Source: Tubulanus polymorphus (taxonomy: Eukaryota > Nemertea > Palaeonemertea > Tubulaniformes > Tubulanidae). Taken from it: a stretch of 60,000 nt of DNA. The stretch spans positions 5,518,278 through 5,578,277 of the forward strand of contig NC_134030.1 of NCBI RefSeq assembly GCF_964204645.1, read 5' to 3'. Each line of letters begins with the position of its first letter. Within the stretch, counting starts at the first letter, position 1. Under the pieces are notes generated by a model, which saw only the letters and a program-made list of their open reading frames with translations, ran no database searches and was not told the origin of the DNA. Positions 14,013 through 28,060 of the stretch are shown here, piece after piece. The translations under genes and the position numbers were made by a program.

Positions 14013-14419
14013 CATTGGTGACGTCACAGTCATTGCCGTGCTGCACACGCTGATCGATCATTTGCTTTTAATATATGAAAAGAATATGTCACCTTCGATT
14101 GGTGTCGTCGCCGGGGGATGAGAGAGTGGGAGAGAGAGAGAGACATGTTTGTAATAAGTGTGAAAAGTCTCCAACGCGACACGAAAAGCGCTCTTCCCAT
14201 TCCTAGTCGGCTTAATTCCGCGTCAGTTCGTGTCTTTCACACGTGTTTCTGTCTTTCTTACCTGTTTTAGAAGCGAAGTCCCTTGTGGCAACGGCACGGA
14301 CCGACCACCGGCGTCTTCAGTTCGACGGACACACCAACGTCGTCTACCACAACCGATCGCGAGTCAGTGTCATTTACGGCAGCGACTCGGAGGCTTAATC
14401 GCCGACGCTCGATAATAAG
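14013..14419 (+). promoter_or_regulatory. Promoter-like block with first-exon-like end (donor at 14419)
   Basis: In + orientation there are ATTGG (inverted CCAAT) directly followed by a consensus CRE TGACGTCA (14019-14026), a second ATTGG near 14098, an AT-rich TATA-like stretch (ttttaatatatg, about 14068), a GA run near 14123-14143, an initiator-like TCAGTT (14223-14228), then a CG-rich stretch closed by AAG|GTAAGT after 14419. An acceptor-like cctgttttag ends at 14270, so a 149 nt internal exon is an alternative. No long ORF exists, so this would be a noncoding 5' exon. Orientation matches Hox3, 25 kb downstream. Confidence 0.35.
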
Positions 14420-14672
14420 GTAAGTCACTTCGGTGAAAGTTTTCTCACTTTTCTATACTTTCTCAAGGTTGATAGAGTACCGGGAGTCTCGACCTGCAAA
14501 CACAAATTATCGATAAGGTCAAATATCTCCGCGGTTTGAATCCTATGTTCGCGAGTTAGGGCAACTGTCGAGCCCAAAGTTGAGCCGGGTTCACCCCGAT
14601 AAACTTATACAAAAAAAACTCAACATTCGTCACTTCGCACGACCATACTCCGGCAGTAAGAATGTTTGACAC

Positions 14673-14682
14673 GTCACGTGAC
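14673..14682. promoter_or_regulatory. Palindromic GTCACGTGAC (CLEAR/USF-type) site
   Basis: A perfect 10-bp palindrome GTCACGTGAC lies about 250 bp after the donor of the 14 kb promoter-like block. It matches the MITF/TFEB/USF consensus. Only the sequence match supports it. Confidence 0.3.
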
Positions 14683-16673
14683 GAGCAAAGCGACAAGACG
14701 ATCCTTTACGAGGCGGTGTTGTAGGCGATCAATTTGAATAAGAAGTTATTTTATAACGCCAGAGTAATAGTAAGCTCCCGGTTAACTACGTTAGAGCGGC
14801 TGATTGTCGAACCGTCGTTTGTCTTCGCCGGCAAGGTAATAAACGTACTCACTATATCTGTTCTGTCTAGTAGTTTAGTTTTTAGATAACATTAGTAGGA
14901 GAGCCGTTGAGATGTTGTAAATAACCCATTAAATATCGTGTCGGGGCGGTTTGCAAAATTAATGCCTATGAGTTATAGTTTCTCGGTGAAAAATGGCGTT
15001 GCAATACAGGCGCGTGAATCTTTGGTGTCATTAAGGCTCATAAACTAGGAAGTTTAATGGCCTCTAATTGTTTACGTCGTCATTACGCCTTGATTCGGCT
15101 ATTACCCTAAACACTAATGCAATACGTCATAACTCATTAAGCTTCTTTCCGTTAGTCTAGTCGGTCTCTACACACAGCGCGTCCCGATAAATGTAGATCC
15201 CAGTTCGTCTGCGTGGCATAAATTATGTGTTTTTTTACAAGGCATTATATATCGCGACCTTTTCTCTCTCGACTTTGACAACGAAGTACAAGTGATAAAT
15301 CTATATGTTTTGTCGGCCATATTTGTTATAAATGTGTTTTAATGCGTACACGCTGCTGTACGCGTTACAAATAGATATGAAACGAACTCGCTCGTTTATT
15401 ACAATCGAGAAACTTTATACGATATCAACATCTGTGTTCGAATTCAATCTTTATTTCGATAGATATCTTAATCACGTTCACGATATGAATATTTAGTAGC
15501 GACTTAGTCTGGTCTCGACAATATCTTACCAGTAAATAAGAACAAAAATATCATATTTCATAGACTTTGTCAGCGGGTTTTCCTGAAATCGATGTGAACG
15601 AGCAATTATTCTTCGGGAAAGAACCGAATCTTTACGAATGGAAAAAAAATCTTACAATTTCATCATCGAATTTATTTCGCTTTTTTTTCGCTTTTTAAAT
15701 TACTTCTGCGTTTTCCCGGTAGGGGGCAGGAGCCGTCAGTATTCGCTGGCTGCGCTCTTAAGATCCGCCTCGTCGTTTGTCATGATAAATTCGATTTTCC
15801 AATGACGTTTTCTGGGCGTTAAATTGCAAGTGGCGTGTCAACTGTCGGCACGTTGAATACATTTTCTCTAGCCTCGAGAATGCGAGGTCGGCATTTTATG
15901 TTTGAATCGTCGATGAAATAAAAATGGCGTATAAAAAGCGTATTATGGTATGAAATCTATTTACAAAAGATGATTTTCCAAATTCTGCACAGCACAACCC
16001 ATCAGGCTGTATTGAATACAATTGAAACGGTGAGGTAACCAACCTCCAGCGATGCTGGAATTTTGTGTCTAAAAGGTGAATAGATCCACAGTTCAAAATG
16101 CAGATTAAGACGCAACTGCTAGAATATAGATATGAACTGATACAGCTCAATTTATGAGGATAGATAAGATTATAACGATGATGGTTAAAATAGCTGACTG
16201 AAATGCACGCAGCAACCGGCGGCTTTAGTTTTATGACTGTGTCTCGTGGCTTGCCAACCGAGCGAAGACGCCTCGAACCGAGCGGCATTAACCAGTTTAC
16301 GGCCGGGTTTATCTCGCGGCTACCGCTGACCAGCCATGTCCGACATGAAGGGCGATTTTACGAGCAAAGCCGCGGTCGTAAAACATCAGCACGTATCGTT
16401 CATAAATAAATCATACACACTGTATCCACACTCAAGGTTGCCTGCCCCCTCGCTATCATGAATCATCACGATCCCAGGTCCCTAGACTCGCACGCGGCCT
16501 TGGTTGCCAAGTCAGGTCCATCAAATTTAGCGTTCTTCTTTCTTCAACAAAGAGCTCCTGAATATGCCTTAATTTTAACCACAAACAATTTACGACAGGC
16601 AGACGTTTCTTATTTTGAAGTAGATATACCTATTTAAGCAATATCAAGGGATAAGATAATGACTTTCTATGTA

Positions 16674-16752
16674 TAAATGTGTGTATATATGTATGTATGC
16701 ATGTATGTTTGTGTGTATGTATGTATGTATGTATATGAATGTATGTATTTCT
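16674..16752 (+). repeat. (TATG)n/(GTAT)n microsatellite
   Basis: An imperfect tetranucleotide run of about 80 bp with TATG, TGTG and CATG variants, adjoining the pogo-like remnant. Confidence 0.9.
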
Positions 16753-16787
16753 TAAATTAGGCCCAAAGGAAACATAAGTTACTCACT

Positions 16788-16954
16788 TACTGCAAATCTC
16801 TAATGAATAACAACAAACTTCGCTTAACTCGGAGCTACGCGACGTCCGAGTTGGATAGGAAAAAACGTTAGGAAGTGAGAAAAATGATTTAGTTTTTGTC
16901 CGGTTTGTCAAAAGTTCGAGTTGGCCATATCCGAGTAAGGCGAGGATTACTGTA
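16788..16954. mobile_element. pogo/Tigger-like non-autonomous remnant
   Basis: The right end, reversed, reads TACAGTAATCCTCGCCTTAC then TCGG, typical of pogo/Tigger-type terminal repeats. The left side has a decayed counterpart, TACTGCAAATCTC, and then CTTCGCTTAACTCGG. CGAGTTGG motifs sit inside both halves. No transposase ORF. It lies next to a TATG microsatellite. Family assignment is from the general look of the ends. Confidence 0.42.
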
Positions 16955-19298
16955 AAATTTCTATAGAAATATCTATATAAATTTCCATTTATTCCACCAT
17001 ACTTTTCGATATTTTCTCTGGAAACAAATCACTTGCTATTATTCTTATTGAAAATTGCGCGAAATTCAATACGCATCGAGACAATCCCGACAATATTGAT
17101 GAAATCCGGGTTTAACTTAACGACGTGTCAAGTAAATCCTCGATTGCAATTAAATCGGAATTGCTTAAAAAAAGTCACGATTGACTGGAAAGTCTTGTTG
17201 TCAATTTGTGGTTTTGTTCTGTGGAAAAAATTACCAGTGTGAAATAAAAACGACGGCACAGATAGAGAAAGAGACGTATAAGGTATTATGTTGTCATCTT
17301 CTAGAAAAATTAAAAACGTCAAAATCAATCACAAAATTTCGGATATTCGATATGGGGAAGATTATAAAAAGTGATTATCTCGATATCCGCGCCAATTTTG
17401 CGCTCAACAAAATGAGATATAATGATCAATGTGTACAATATAGTCCGCACTCTAATGGCGCATTCAGCTGTATCGTCTTAACTCTCATAATCCCAACTTC
17501 ATCCGTAAATGAGTTATTACACAGAAAAATAATATTACCGTCAATAATTTAATTTGTTCTAAACGCGCCTCGAATAGACAGGAGACTTAACAAAAAACCG
17601 AATGCCTTTCAATTAATTCCTCGGAATTGTGTCATTTTCATCGCGATTGATACATCGAGAAAATCCCCGCGATCACGTGACGTATCTATACCTCGACAGC
17701 GATCTTCGCATACGGTTTTCACTAAGACAAATATATTCAAAAAGACTGACGGCAATAAGTGAGTAGAATTGACGAAAATTCCTTAAAAGGCATGTATAAG
17801 GAAGGCAAGTTTTATACATGGACTCCAACACGAGTTCATCGTTCATGTAGATGGTATAAAGATGCAAAAATAGGCTACTGCGGATGTGAACCGCCCAGTG
17901 ACCTCTTCTGACATCGGGCGCCCTGAATCCGCCGCTCTTTTCATTTGGCTGAAGGTCGGCGAGCTCTTTGAAGATTGCGCTCTGAATGCGTTACAAGATA
18001 AATGATCATCATTTGTAAAAATATCTCAGACGCTATTGTACGACCGGTCAAGAAGCACAATCGTGCACGGTGAGATAAGTTCCCCTAGACGGTCGTCACG
18101 CGGGTGAGAGTGACAACGCCCCCTTCAGTTCGACAAGGCAACCGTTTGACTTCTATCCATATAGTGTCTGTTGCGAACGCCAGGCAAAAGCAATGACTTA
18201 TTTGCTATATGCAATAACTCGAATTTATACATTATTTGAACAGTTTTATTCCCAAGAAAACTAGGATTTGGGAGTAAAATTGTTTAGTCTCTATAGCTTA
18301 GTCTTAAAACACCGAGTAGCTTTGCCGGCCTCTTCCCACGTTCCGCAGTTTAGTCATGACCGTCCCAGCGTGTTCGCTACACCGAAACTGAAGTTACGTC
18401 ATTTCCCTGGTATCCATCAATGAGAACACGGATTATGAGATTGCAAAAACGACTGTCGTCGTCGTCGGCCGCTTTACTGTCGATTACTCGTGTAATCGGG
18501 CGAAGACTAGACGACATTATAAAAAATAAAACTTGCAGCAAGAAAAAACTTTCAAGCTTTCGTTCTAAATTAAAGACGCTGTCTGAATCCGTAATGACTA
18601 TAATGAAACTTCAGCGTGTGATCGATAAACTAGCGTTCACTTTTAAACGGACACCAGTTGGCTGGTACGAGGCAGGACAAATGTCATAGGAACAGCGTGG
18701 ACCTTTAAAACCAAAAATATGCTACATCAATGACTGACATAACAAGATCTTAGCGAGATATATGGGGTGATTCAGAAACGTATCATTAACCAATGGTCAC
18801 CCGGCCTAAATCCTGGTAAAAATGTATATTTTGTGACGGGGAAGATTGTAATCTGGCCTATCTTTCAGATTGATTTGTTCTCGGAAGCAAAAAAAAAATA
18901 AGCATACGCAAATCATTATTCAAGCGTCGATTATTCGTCGCATTAACACTGACCGTCTGGTGCTGGCGAAGTGTGATTGAATTAGTTCGTCCAATATTCC
19001 TTTGTTTCTCTTTAGTTACGTCATGCAAAAACATGATTACAACGACTGATGACCAAACGACTTCAGCTGTGGGATTTCGTCCGACGGCGAGTAGTTGATT
19101 TTTCTGTCAATTAATCTGCAGAAGATGTCGATTATTTTGCAGTATCGTTTGTCGTCGTCGTGTTATTCAACTACTGCGGGTTTCAGTCTGATAGTCTGTC
19201 GCCCCTCGGCCCCGTACGACCGTGAGGTCTAGACACTCACGATTCAAAGGTGTGATGATAAAGTGATGTTCTAAACACATATCGACATATATAATACA

Positions 19299-19574
19299 CG
19301 TGATTGTCTAATTCAATATGAAAAAATTCCGCACTACGAAGTGCAACTAATAGAGGATTTTGGCTCCAATGTCTAGAGCATTTTCGATAAGGTTTTTCGA
19401 AATGGCTCAAAGCGTTTGAGCCAAAATCCTCTATGAAGTTTACTTCATATTGTGGATTCACATTTTACAACTTTGAGTAATGGCAGAAATTTGAGTCAAA
19501 TTCTCTATTACATTTACTTCATATTGTGGAATCACATCGCTTTGACGATCACAACTTTAAACAATGGTAGAAAG
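19299..19574. repeat. Cluster of three related ~75-83 bp repeat units, one inverted
   Basis: Unit 1 (19417-19491) and unit 2 (19492-19574) are tandem and share TTTACTTCATATTGTGGA, ACAACTTT and AATGG-AGAAA blocks. A third, diverged unit lies upstream in inverted orientation (about 19299-19366), so AGAGGATTTTGGCTC (19352-19366) and its exact complement (19418-19432) form a 15 bp perfect inverted repeat. The origin is unknown; it may be a decayed foldback transposon. Confidence 0.6.
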
Positions 19575-22500
19575 GTGTCTAAAGGGGTGCAGGGTTTGGA
19601 CCGGTACTCGCATCTGATGGCCATTTCAGACACAGAGGCAAATCCATCAAAATTGATGGGATCAAAGATTTGAAATAAGGGTTATGTTATTTCATCGGTG
19701 ACCAATGAAAATCATAGTGCATGTATTCGTTCTTTCTATCGTGTATGAAAATCGACGAATTTTCTTATCTAGAAACAACAATTATACTTTCGCTTTTCAC
19801 GATGAAGAAAGGCAATTCATCACGCGTCCGTGTCTGTTTGTATACTGCCCGAAGTGATTTTCGTTGACGAATTAATTTTACCGACGTAATCGGCTGGTCA
19901 TGATTAATGAATAGGTCACAGATTGTCGACTGGACATGAAATAAGAAATGGGCGAAAAAAAACGAAGGACAATAGAACGGTGTTCGACAAGGTCGGCTAC
20001 TGTGTCCACTGACGTCTGCCTTTGAACACAAGGTAGGAATAAGCTCTAATAATTTCGATGAATATACAGATTTTGGATAGCGGTTTCAGCGAGGTACTTC
20101 ACGGTAGGAAATGTTGATTATCACGTTTAGTTTTTAACTGCGGGGTTCAAGGGGTAGGTTGTGTGGGCTTCCGTTTGATACGCGTTTTTTTTCGTCAAGA
20201 TAGACCGTCTGCTGGTCTGTTTAACTTACGGCCTACGTTATTTGAAGTTCACTAACGTGGATTTCGATTTAAGGATCTTAACTCGCTGAATGGATGATCT
20301 AAGTAAGACGCGGACTTCATTCCGAATAATGAATCAGTTCCTACGTAAACTGGTTGTAATCACGTAATGGGTTAACACGAATACACGGATCCGCCGTGTT
20401 TGGCGAAACGATGCGGGGTAAACAATCCGCCAAATTGAAAACTTCAACAAGCAAATAGGCCAAAACGAAGCAAATGAACCGTCGGCAAGACATCAAAAAT
20501 ATTTACAAGCATCTATCTTCATCTGGCGAATTAGCGTTCGTTTCATCAGCTGTCGCCGGCGCTCAGGTACCTGCTTCGATGTCACCGACTACTAACCGCT
20601 TCTACATGATTAATAAATATTCCAATTATCTAAAACTTCTGTTTCGTCATCAATCTTAATTCCACCAAAATCACCGATATATCATATTTTGTCATTGTGA
20701 AATAGGAGAGAACAAAACGTCGACTTTAGAAATCTAAACCGCTGTCTTTCGATTACATTTTTGTTGATTTTGGCCGGTTTTTTAGGTTCCTTATGTGTAG
20801 AGAAACGATCGAATCGTCAACTGTGTTCAAGCGTTACAGATTCGCAGACGATCAGCCCCTGTGGGATTATACAATCAATTAGGTTACACAATAATAACGT
20901 GTCGTGTATGGAAAATATCTATCAAATCGATAGGCTCATGTCAAATCTAAAGATCTTTGAAATAGGGATGCGCTCAAGTTCGATGTTCTCCATCTTAAAA
21001 ACACGGATTGTTTTTAAATCCAGTTGTTATGGATATCGGGAAAACTATTTGACGTAATTGGGATATGGGCAAAATGCTTCTTCATAATTACGCGGCCTCC
21101 TGCTTGCACCGAAACACACGATATTACCGTCCCGACATCAAATCTGTGAGATTCCTGTAGCGCAATCGTTTGTCATTCAATACATACATTTTCAAATCAT
21201 CGAATAGAAATGAAGACTCGATGTATCATTCAATTACGATCGCTTTTCACCGATGCAAATAATCGACAACCATCCGTGGCAGAATACGAGAACTTTCCGT
21301 CGAAAGTAACGCCGTATATTGTATTATATGTGCGATCAGATTCTCTCTAAACGTAAACAGAAGACCAGATATGATTGATGTTATGCAGATGACCACGGTT
21401 TCAAACCAAGGTCAGAAAAAAGTAATCATCGCCGCGAACACGAATTCGTAGACGCGGGAACATCGGCGGATCGGTTCGGGACGTAATGATCGTGACTTCT
21501 GACCAGGGATGTATCCCGGGGAATTCTATGGAAAGTAGGATGATACATTCACCGCGAAATAATGGCGAATAATTCCGATTGTGAGCCGGCATCAGGGAAG
21601 ATTAATGATACGGCCACATCTTTGCACCCTTCGTCGGCTCGGTTTAAAAGGACGTTTCACAACATCATTAGTCAAAACGACATTATAATGAATACCACGC
21701 AGCAGTTTTGCTTTCAAGTTTGCCGCCGTTACAAGGGACGTTGTTCTCGTGCAGTAGTTAATACGGTGACCCAACTCGAGTCGAGTTCCTTCCATATACG
21801 CGGCCACGGTTCATACACGATTCATCATCAATCTACTTCTCAAAAGTGAAAAAATAAAAATAATCCCCCGTTCGTTCGGACACGGTTTTGACAGGGATGA
21901 TAGGCGAGCCATATCCGATATTACAAATCCTAGTTTTGTTATCGCGCTGCGGAAAAAAATAACTACTTCCAGCTAAATGCACCGTGAAGAAAATTCGCGA
22001 GACGGAGTTTTTTTTCTGTAATTTTCATTTTGGGTGGAACTGCCATCAAACAGTTTGATGAATGGGCGACGTTTTGGGACAATTTAGTCACGTATGTCGC
22101 GAGTGGGAATTCATATTTGTCAGAACCATGAATTTTGGATTAATTCGCGAATATTGAACGTAATTTGCAGCTCACGTTTTTTTTCTGCGCAAAAAGAAAA
22201 CTCGCTGCTCGCGAAAAACCGCGTTATTTGAGCTAAGAAAATTCGCAGAAAATAACGTTAACTAAACAATGCTTGCTACGCGAAGAAAGTTGCGCAAGTA
22301 TTGCTAGTTCACGAGCTCCATCTGTCAATTGACACTGGAACTAAATACGTAGAAACGATCCAGTCGATAATTTTCAAAACATTAAAATAGCTCTCTTTTC
22401 CTACACCGAGTATAGCAGCGAAATCGTATCAATAGAATCACGATTAGACTTTTCAACGATTGAACTTAGACTGTTTAGTAGAGATTTGAATGCAGAACTT

Positions 22501-24249
22501 CAGGACTGTGCCGAATTTCGTTGTAAATATTCAATTTGAAATAAGGATTATCATTTGATAGATTTATTACGATTTGATTTATACGTATTTAGGGTTTCCA
22601 TTAAAAGCTCACGAGAGAGGTAATTGATTAACACGCATTTTTACAGTTCCTCGTGAAATAGAAATTGTTGTTAGGGGTTGAGGAATTTTCATTAGAAAAC
22701 TCTCGATAATTGATCAAATCTACGCAAACTAATCATTTATTTTATGAATATCTCACCATATCATTCAGCGAATAAATGAAGATTCATGGGGGAAAGATTC
22801 CCGCCTAGAAACTTCATGAAAATCTTATCAAACTATCCTCGAGGGAAACTACAGTTTTGAAATGAACGAAACAAAGCCACAGAAAGTCCTATCGTTGACC
22901 CCAGTTTTTAATCATCTCCTGACTCATTTTATGCCGTTTTGTAATAATCTACATGACGTTCATACAAACGATCATATCTTACGTGCGTTAAAGCTTCAGT
23001 CGTTATCAACATTATTCAGTTTTATAGAAATATCTACAGAATTCAAGGATTCCACCAGTTTCAATATTTCATTCCACATGCAAATTGATAAACTAAAATC
23101 TTATGAAATATTTTCCATCTTTGTGTTGTAAGATTAAGATTTTATGGCAAAAAAAACCGCGATAAAAAGAAAAGGTCAGCGAAGAATATATTATTCCTTC
23201 TTGAAACTACATCCTAAAGAGTAGAAAAACCTTAGCTTAATTTCACATAATTACTGGCGGTTGAAAAACAAGCAAACTTCGTGGATGGTTTTGGAACACA
23301 TTGGAATGACCTAATAATCACTTATCAATTTCTGACAAGTTATAAACGTCGAAAGATTTTAATTTTCGAATGACCTGGTTTTCATCAGTTGGCTATCCGT
23401 CACAGATGTTACGGTTTATCGTGTCATAGCCGTTAGCTATTAAGGCTCGCCGTGTTGCGAGCATCGTATTCATGCCGAAAGCTTTTACGGAAATTGCATT
23501 CTGCCGAAGTCGTTCGAAAGTTTTTAATTCTAAAGTTTCGTTTCGCGAGAGCGTTGGAGAAATGAAAATAGATGATTTCAGGAAACGCGGAACTGACATC
23601 ACGAGGTGGTCAAGTGGGAGAGAGCAAGAGTTATGAAGATAATTGAATTTGAACACGGGAAAGCGAGAGAGAAAGCTCCTTCCTCGGTGAGTAAGAATTC
23701 ATCCCGGCTTCTCGGATAAGATCGCGCGCCGAGACGGCGAATTTTCGACAGGATAAATCCGACCGACAAAATCGGTAAATTAAGTCAGAGGAAAAATATA
23801 TTCAACATCGCGAATCGTTGGCTTTAGTTCAATCTACGAAGGATTACCCGGCGCTATGCATGGTCTGTCAATCATACCCGGATCTAAATAGCTATCAGGC
23901 ATGATTGACAAAAACGAGAATTCGGTATAAATGCTTGATTGCGCTGGCTGCGAGAGCGCACAAAAAATAGCTTGTCCTGCAGGGAGTTGACTTTGTAGAT
24001 GACTGCATGGTGATGACTCAAAAGCAATTGACGATGTTAGCACAAGATCGTCCATCCGCTAATTATTGAGAGTCGGGGATATGATAATACAGTGTGTTCA
24101 TCGCTGGAAGTCAGAGTAAGCGCTTAGCTTAGTGGCTGCTGAGAACAACTTACTGCAACAACCAGCTGCCCACGGCTATATTGGGTTAACCGCACGCTTG
24201 GGAGTCTTCTGACCAATCGATTGTGTCGAGACTCATCGCCGCGAGACGG

Positions 24250-24395
24250 TTCGAAAAAAAACTCTATAGAGTCCGGGGAAAAAACCCCGAGAAATTCTAC
24301 TCAGCGCCGTCGCCGCACCGTCGTGTTCGACTGACGTGGACTGAAAACGCACGTGCTTCGTTTTGCGAGGGTAAGCTAACATCGCGGTGACGTCA
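24250..24395 (+). promoter_or_regulatory. CG-rich promoter-like block with donor and CRE
   Basis: A CpG-dense stretch with TACTCAGCGCCGTCG ends in GCGAGG|GTAAGC at 24370, followed at once by a consensus CRE TGACGTCA (24388-24395). This repeats the arrangement seen near 14.0-14.4 kb. No ORF. It may be another alternative noncoding 5' exon or an enhancer. Confidence 0.25.
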
Positions 24396-25343
24396 CACGC
24401 GCGGGCGAGGGATTTAACAGGTAATCGGGGAAAAATCCGACAAATTAGAACGAGAACAAATCAAAAACAACTACGATTAAAATACAATGAGTACGTACCA
24501 GATGGTGAGGTAATCGCGTGATACAGCCACCGACGAGGATGCGTTTCCACTACGCGCGCTAGAAGTCGACAATTGAATTGTTCAAGGTAAAAATCCGTTT
24601 ATCGTAAAATCTCAATTTTATTGTGGCGTGTTATTCTAGTATTCCTGGGTTTCGTGTGGCGGTAATCCCTACGCGTTCCGATAAGAAACGAACGTAACAA
24701 GCGTCTTGTTAACAATACCGACCTGGCCACATTGCGCATCATATTTCTATGTTGGCAGCCTATTTATTTTGTCTTAGTTGAGTCAGTAGTCAGGGCCCAC
24801 TTTATGTCGGCAATAGATATATTTTATAGCCTTTTTCACAGAGTCGTTTATGATCGCACAAGTCGTTATAGTGCTCGTTTAGAAGCACTTAGCCTGCCAT
24901 GGGTCATTAACATTAACATATTATAATGAGGCGGCACGTTTGAACCTTCGAAACATTAATCACCACGCGTCATGAAGATAGGTTTTTAACTACTAGCGAA
25001 GTTCGCAAATATTATGGAATCTGTTAAGTCTGCGGTGTGGTTTGCAATATACATCGAGTTCAGGTCGTTAAAATGCCGGCGTCTGAAGCGCTTTTCGGTG
25101 CTGTATATTCATATTTTCGGGAGAATTTGACTTTCCACCGGTGAAAGTCGCTCAAACGGGACGTTCGCGCCGTTTGCAAAATTTGCCAACTCGCAAATTT
25201 TGTGGCCGACTGAAAATATTTAGCGGTAATATATCGCATCGGTGAAAAGCCTTTGTGAAAAAAGTAGTTTAGGCGCGTTACAAATGATAGAATTATTTGC
25301 TAGTCAGTTCATATATATCTTCATCTGTCGCCCGATGAAGCCT

Positions 25344-25366
25344 ATTCATTCATTCATTCATTCATT
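25344..25366 (+). repeat. (ATTC)n microsatellite
   Basis: Five or more perfect ATTC units. Confidence 0.9.
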
Positions 25367-27589
25367 TCTACAGGATGCGATTTATTATTTTTTCGAACAA
25401 GTTTCTTCTTGCATCCAACAGATGTCAGCTGCAGTCGACCGATTCGGTGGACAGAAATTCGGCACTATTCAAGCGAATTTTCGTATTACGAGGGCATTTT
25501 TGAGGATCACGCCGACTTTTTAGAATAGATGTTCATGTATCTGCTATTTCCGTTCGCTGGTCTTCATCGGCTTGAAGCCGATACACGCTTAAACTAGTTA
25601 CAGCATCGTTATGTTTCCGATTAAAAGACCTCGAACAGAATTTGGCCTCGGGACTTTTCCGTGATAACGCCACGAAACCCGAAGGCAACGTAGCTCGCGG
25701 TTTAGCCTGGATATCGCGTGGATATCTTCTTATTCAACGTTGCATATCAGTTGCGAGAAGGTCCGAGATGAAAGATGGAATGCAGTGGTTTGCGCACAGT
25801 AAATATGTTATATTACACAAAGGACTCCACCTTGGTCGTGGGCAATTTCAATTCCTTTCAAAAGTTTTGATTTTATACTGGTTGGAGCATAAGATCATAT
25901 CATCTTTCCTGTTAATTTGATTCTGTAGTATAATTTTTCGCATAAAGGTGTCGCAATGAGTATGCAAATATCATAGTTCGCTGACCTAATAATATACTTT
26001 AAAAAGATAATAACATTCGCCGCCATTTTGAATTTCTTTTACTGAACGAGCTCTAGAAAATAATAATAAGAATTCTTTTTTATCTGATAACACGAATATT
26101 TAAATTATGCATCTGGATTTTAGTCGATCGACGCCCATCCACTGTTTCTCCAGAAACCGAAAAAGATAAAATATCAATATTGAATATGAGGTGTCCCTCA
26201 CTAAAAACATATTAGTCTTTCAATAGTTACAAGCCACAGTAATTCGCCTACGTGCGTTTTAGCCGCCAGCGGGTGAAGATGCTGTGCGTAGCCAAAACTT
26301 CAAGTCTTCATGACTGATCTAAATCAATTTGTATTGATTATGAAACTTATTTCATTACTAATTAGTATGAAGTTAAATCATTCGACTTATGATAGGGAGG
26401 ATGATTGCGCTGCCACTACCACCAAAGCCATTAAGTCACAACTGTCGCCTTTGATGTGGTAACATACGCTTAAGTAGTCGTATTTAAGGGGCTTCCTGGC
26501 TATATTTCTGAAAAGTATCCCCTTAATCCCTTTCAGTGGGATAACTGCCAATTTTAAATGATGAATGGCTGAAAGAGGAAACTCCTATCGTGTTAACCAG
26601 TGACAGTGACAACATGGCGACGAAGTCATATTTGCATACGGTTCGCGACAGTCGGATGCATGCACGTCAAACCATGTGAGGAAGATAGGTGACGAAAAAC
26701 AAACCGCGCCGCGAGAACTACGTTCCGTGACGGTCGGATTTTTTTCCAACGCCAAGAGCCGTCTTATCCGTTATATGCGCCGCGTTTTCGACAGTCCACC
26801 GAGGAATGTTCGTGCAGAATTTACATTGAATAATTAATTATGCATTAGAAAAGGGAAGAAAGTGCGTAATGCGGCGCGTTACGCTATCGGGCACATACAT
26901 TTTGAATAATACGTCGAAAATTCAACCTGAGTAAATCTTATTTCATCTCTATTATGCTAGTCGTATAAATGTACGCAGAACATTTTCCATTTTTTCCGAG
27001 AGATTGCGGATATTTTTGTATAAATGATTTACCGGCGCGTCTGTAGTTGCCTCGTCGCCTATGGAAAACAATTGAGCAGCCACATTTTGTTCGTACGAAC
27101 GACTTTCGACAATCGACAAATTTCAGTCGACACAATGACACGGTAAATGACTGTCATTTGACAATGTGAGCCCCTGTCACGGCACGGCAATTTGCAGCGC
27201 GCCAGCGTGACTTTTAACTTTCGAATAATCTATAATTGGAAGTCGACGGATTGACGTGCAAACAGTGATAGTTTGTATGTGCGCGGTCTGCCGCCCGCAT
27301 TTACGTTTCGATTTTTCTCCTGCTTGTCTTGTGACACTGTCAGGAGTTAATGTTTGTCGGTTTGACAGTTTTGTACACGGACTGAGATTTCTGTCTCGTT
27401 CATCACTATATTGATATCCCTATAGCCATCCATCAATTAGTGCTACTATCAAAGCACACTTTTCCGCGTACGGCGACGCATCTCTCCGCACGCTTTGTTT
27501 TTACGGGGAAATTGAACAATAGAAACCGTACGTAACTTTGTGCGAGGCGAAAATATCGGAAACTCTGTCGCACATGGTCTGACGGGTCT

Positions 27590-27715
27590 TTAACCATGAA
27601 ATCTGAAAGCAGACCATAGGGGGACCTTACTAAGGGGGACTGAGAAGCAATAGCCTGTCATGCTTTCTGTGAAATAAATTTGAACTTGAATTTGAACTTG
27701 AACTTGAACCTGAAC
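27590..27715 (+). mobile_element. Retroposon 3' end with TTGAAC-type tail
   Basis: The stretch ends with AATAAAT followed by repeating TTGAAC/TTGAAT hexamers (27679-27715). Short degenerate tandem tails like this are typical of the 3' ends of non-LTR retroelements (CR1/L2-like) and SINEs of marine invertebrates. No reverse-transcriptase frame is present and the 5' boundary is arbitrary, so this is a 5'-truncated fragment. Confidence 0.5.
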
Positions 27716-28024
27716 AGGCGGTTATGATAACAAATCTAAGCTCTGGCTTTAGAGTCCATGATTTAGGTAAGAGACATTGTTCAGAGACAACGGTCGCTAC
27801 TCGATTAGGTTGAAAAGCTAGTTCCGCATTTAGAATAATTAAAAGAAGCTACAAATTTGGTCGTGTTTAGTTTAAGCGCGAAGGAGCGAGAGGAATCTGA
27901 AAAAAAAGAATCGCAACTGACTAACCAAAAACAATAGGCTTACAGTAGTATCATATCTATATTCAGATGTGACCGCGATACGAATTGTATAGAACAGTAA
28001 AATGTGGCAGCTTGCCTGCGCGTG

Positions 28025-28060
28025 CTGTCTGTCTGTCCGTCTGTCCTGTCTGTCTGTCTC
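28025..28060 (+). repeat. (TGTC)n microsatellite
   Basis: An imperfect run of TGTC/CTGT units with two interruptions. It produces spurious Asp/Arg/Gln-rich frames on the - strand. Confidence 0.9.

Noticed and set aside
15896-16288. 130-codon ORF (-), longest non-Hox frame
   Set aside because: Mixed composition without motif, no splice context, crossed by other chance frames; no recognised similarity.
17181-17552. 123-codon ORF (+)
   Set aside because: Low-complexity AT-rich frame overlapping a minus-strand ORF; no motif.
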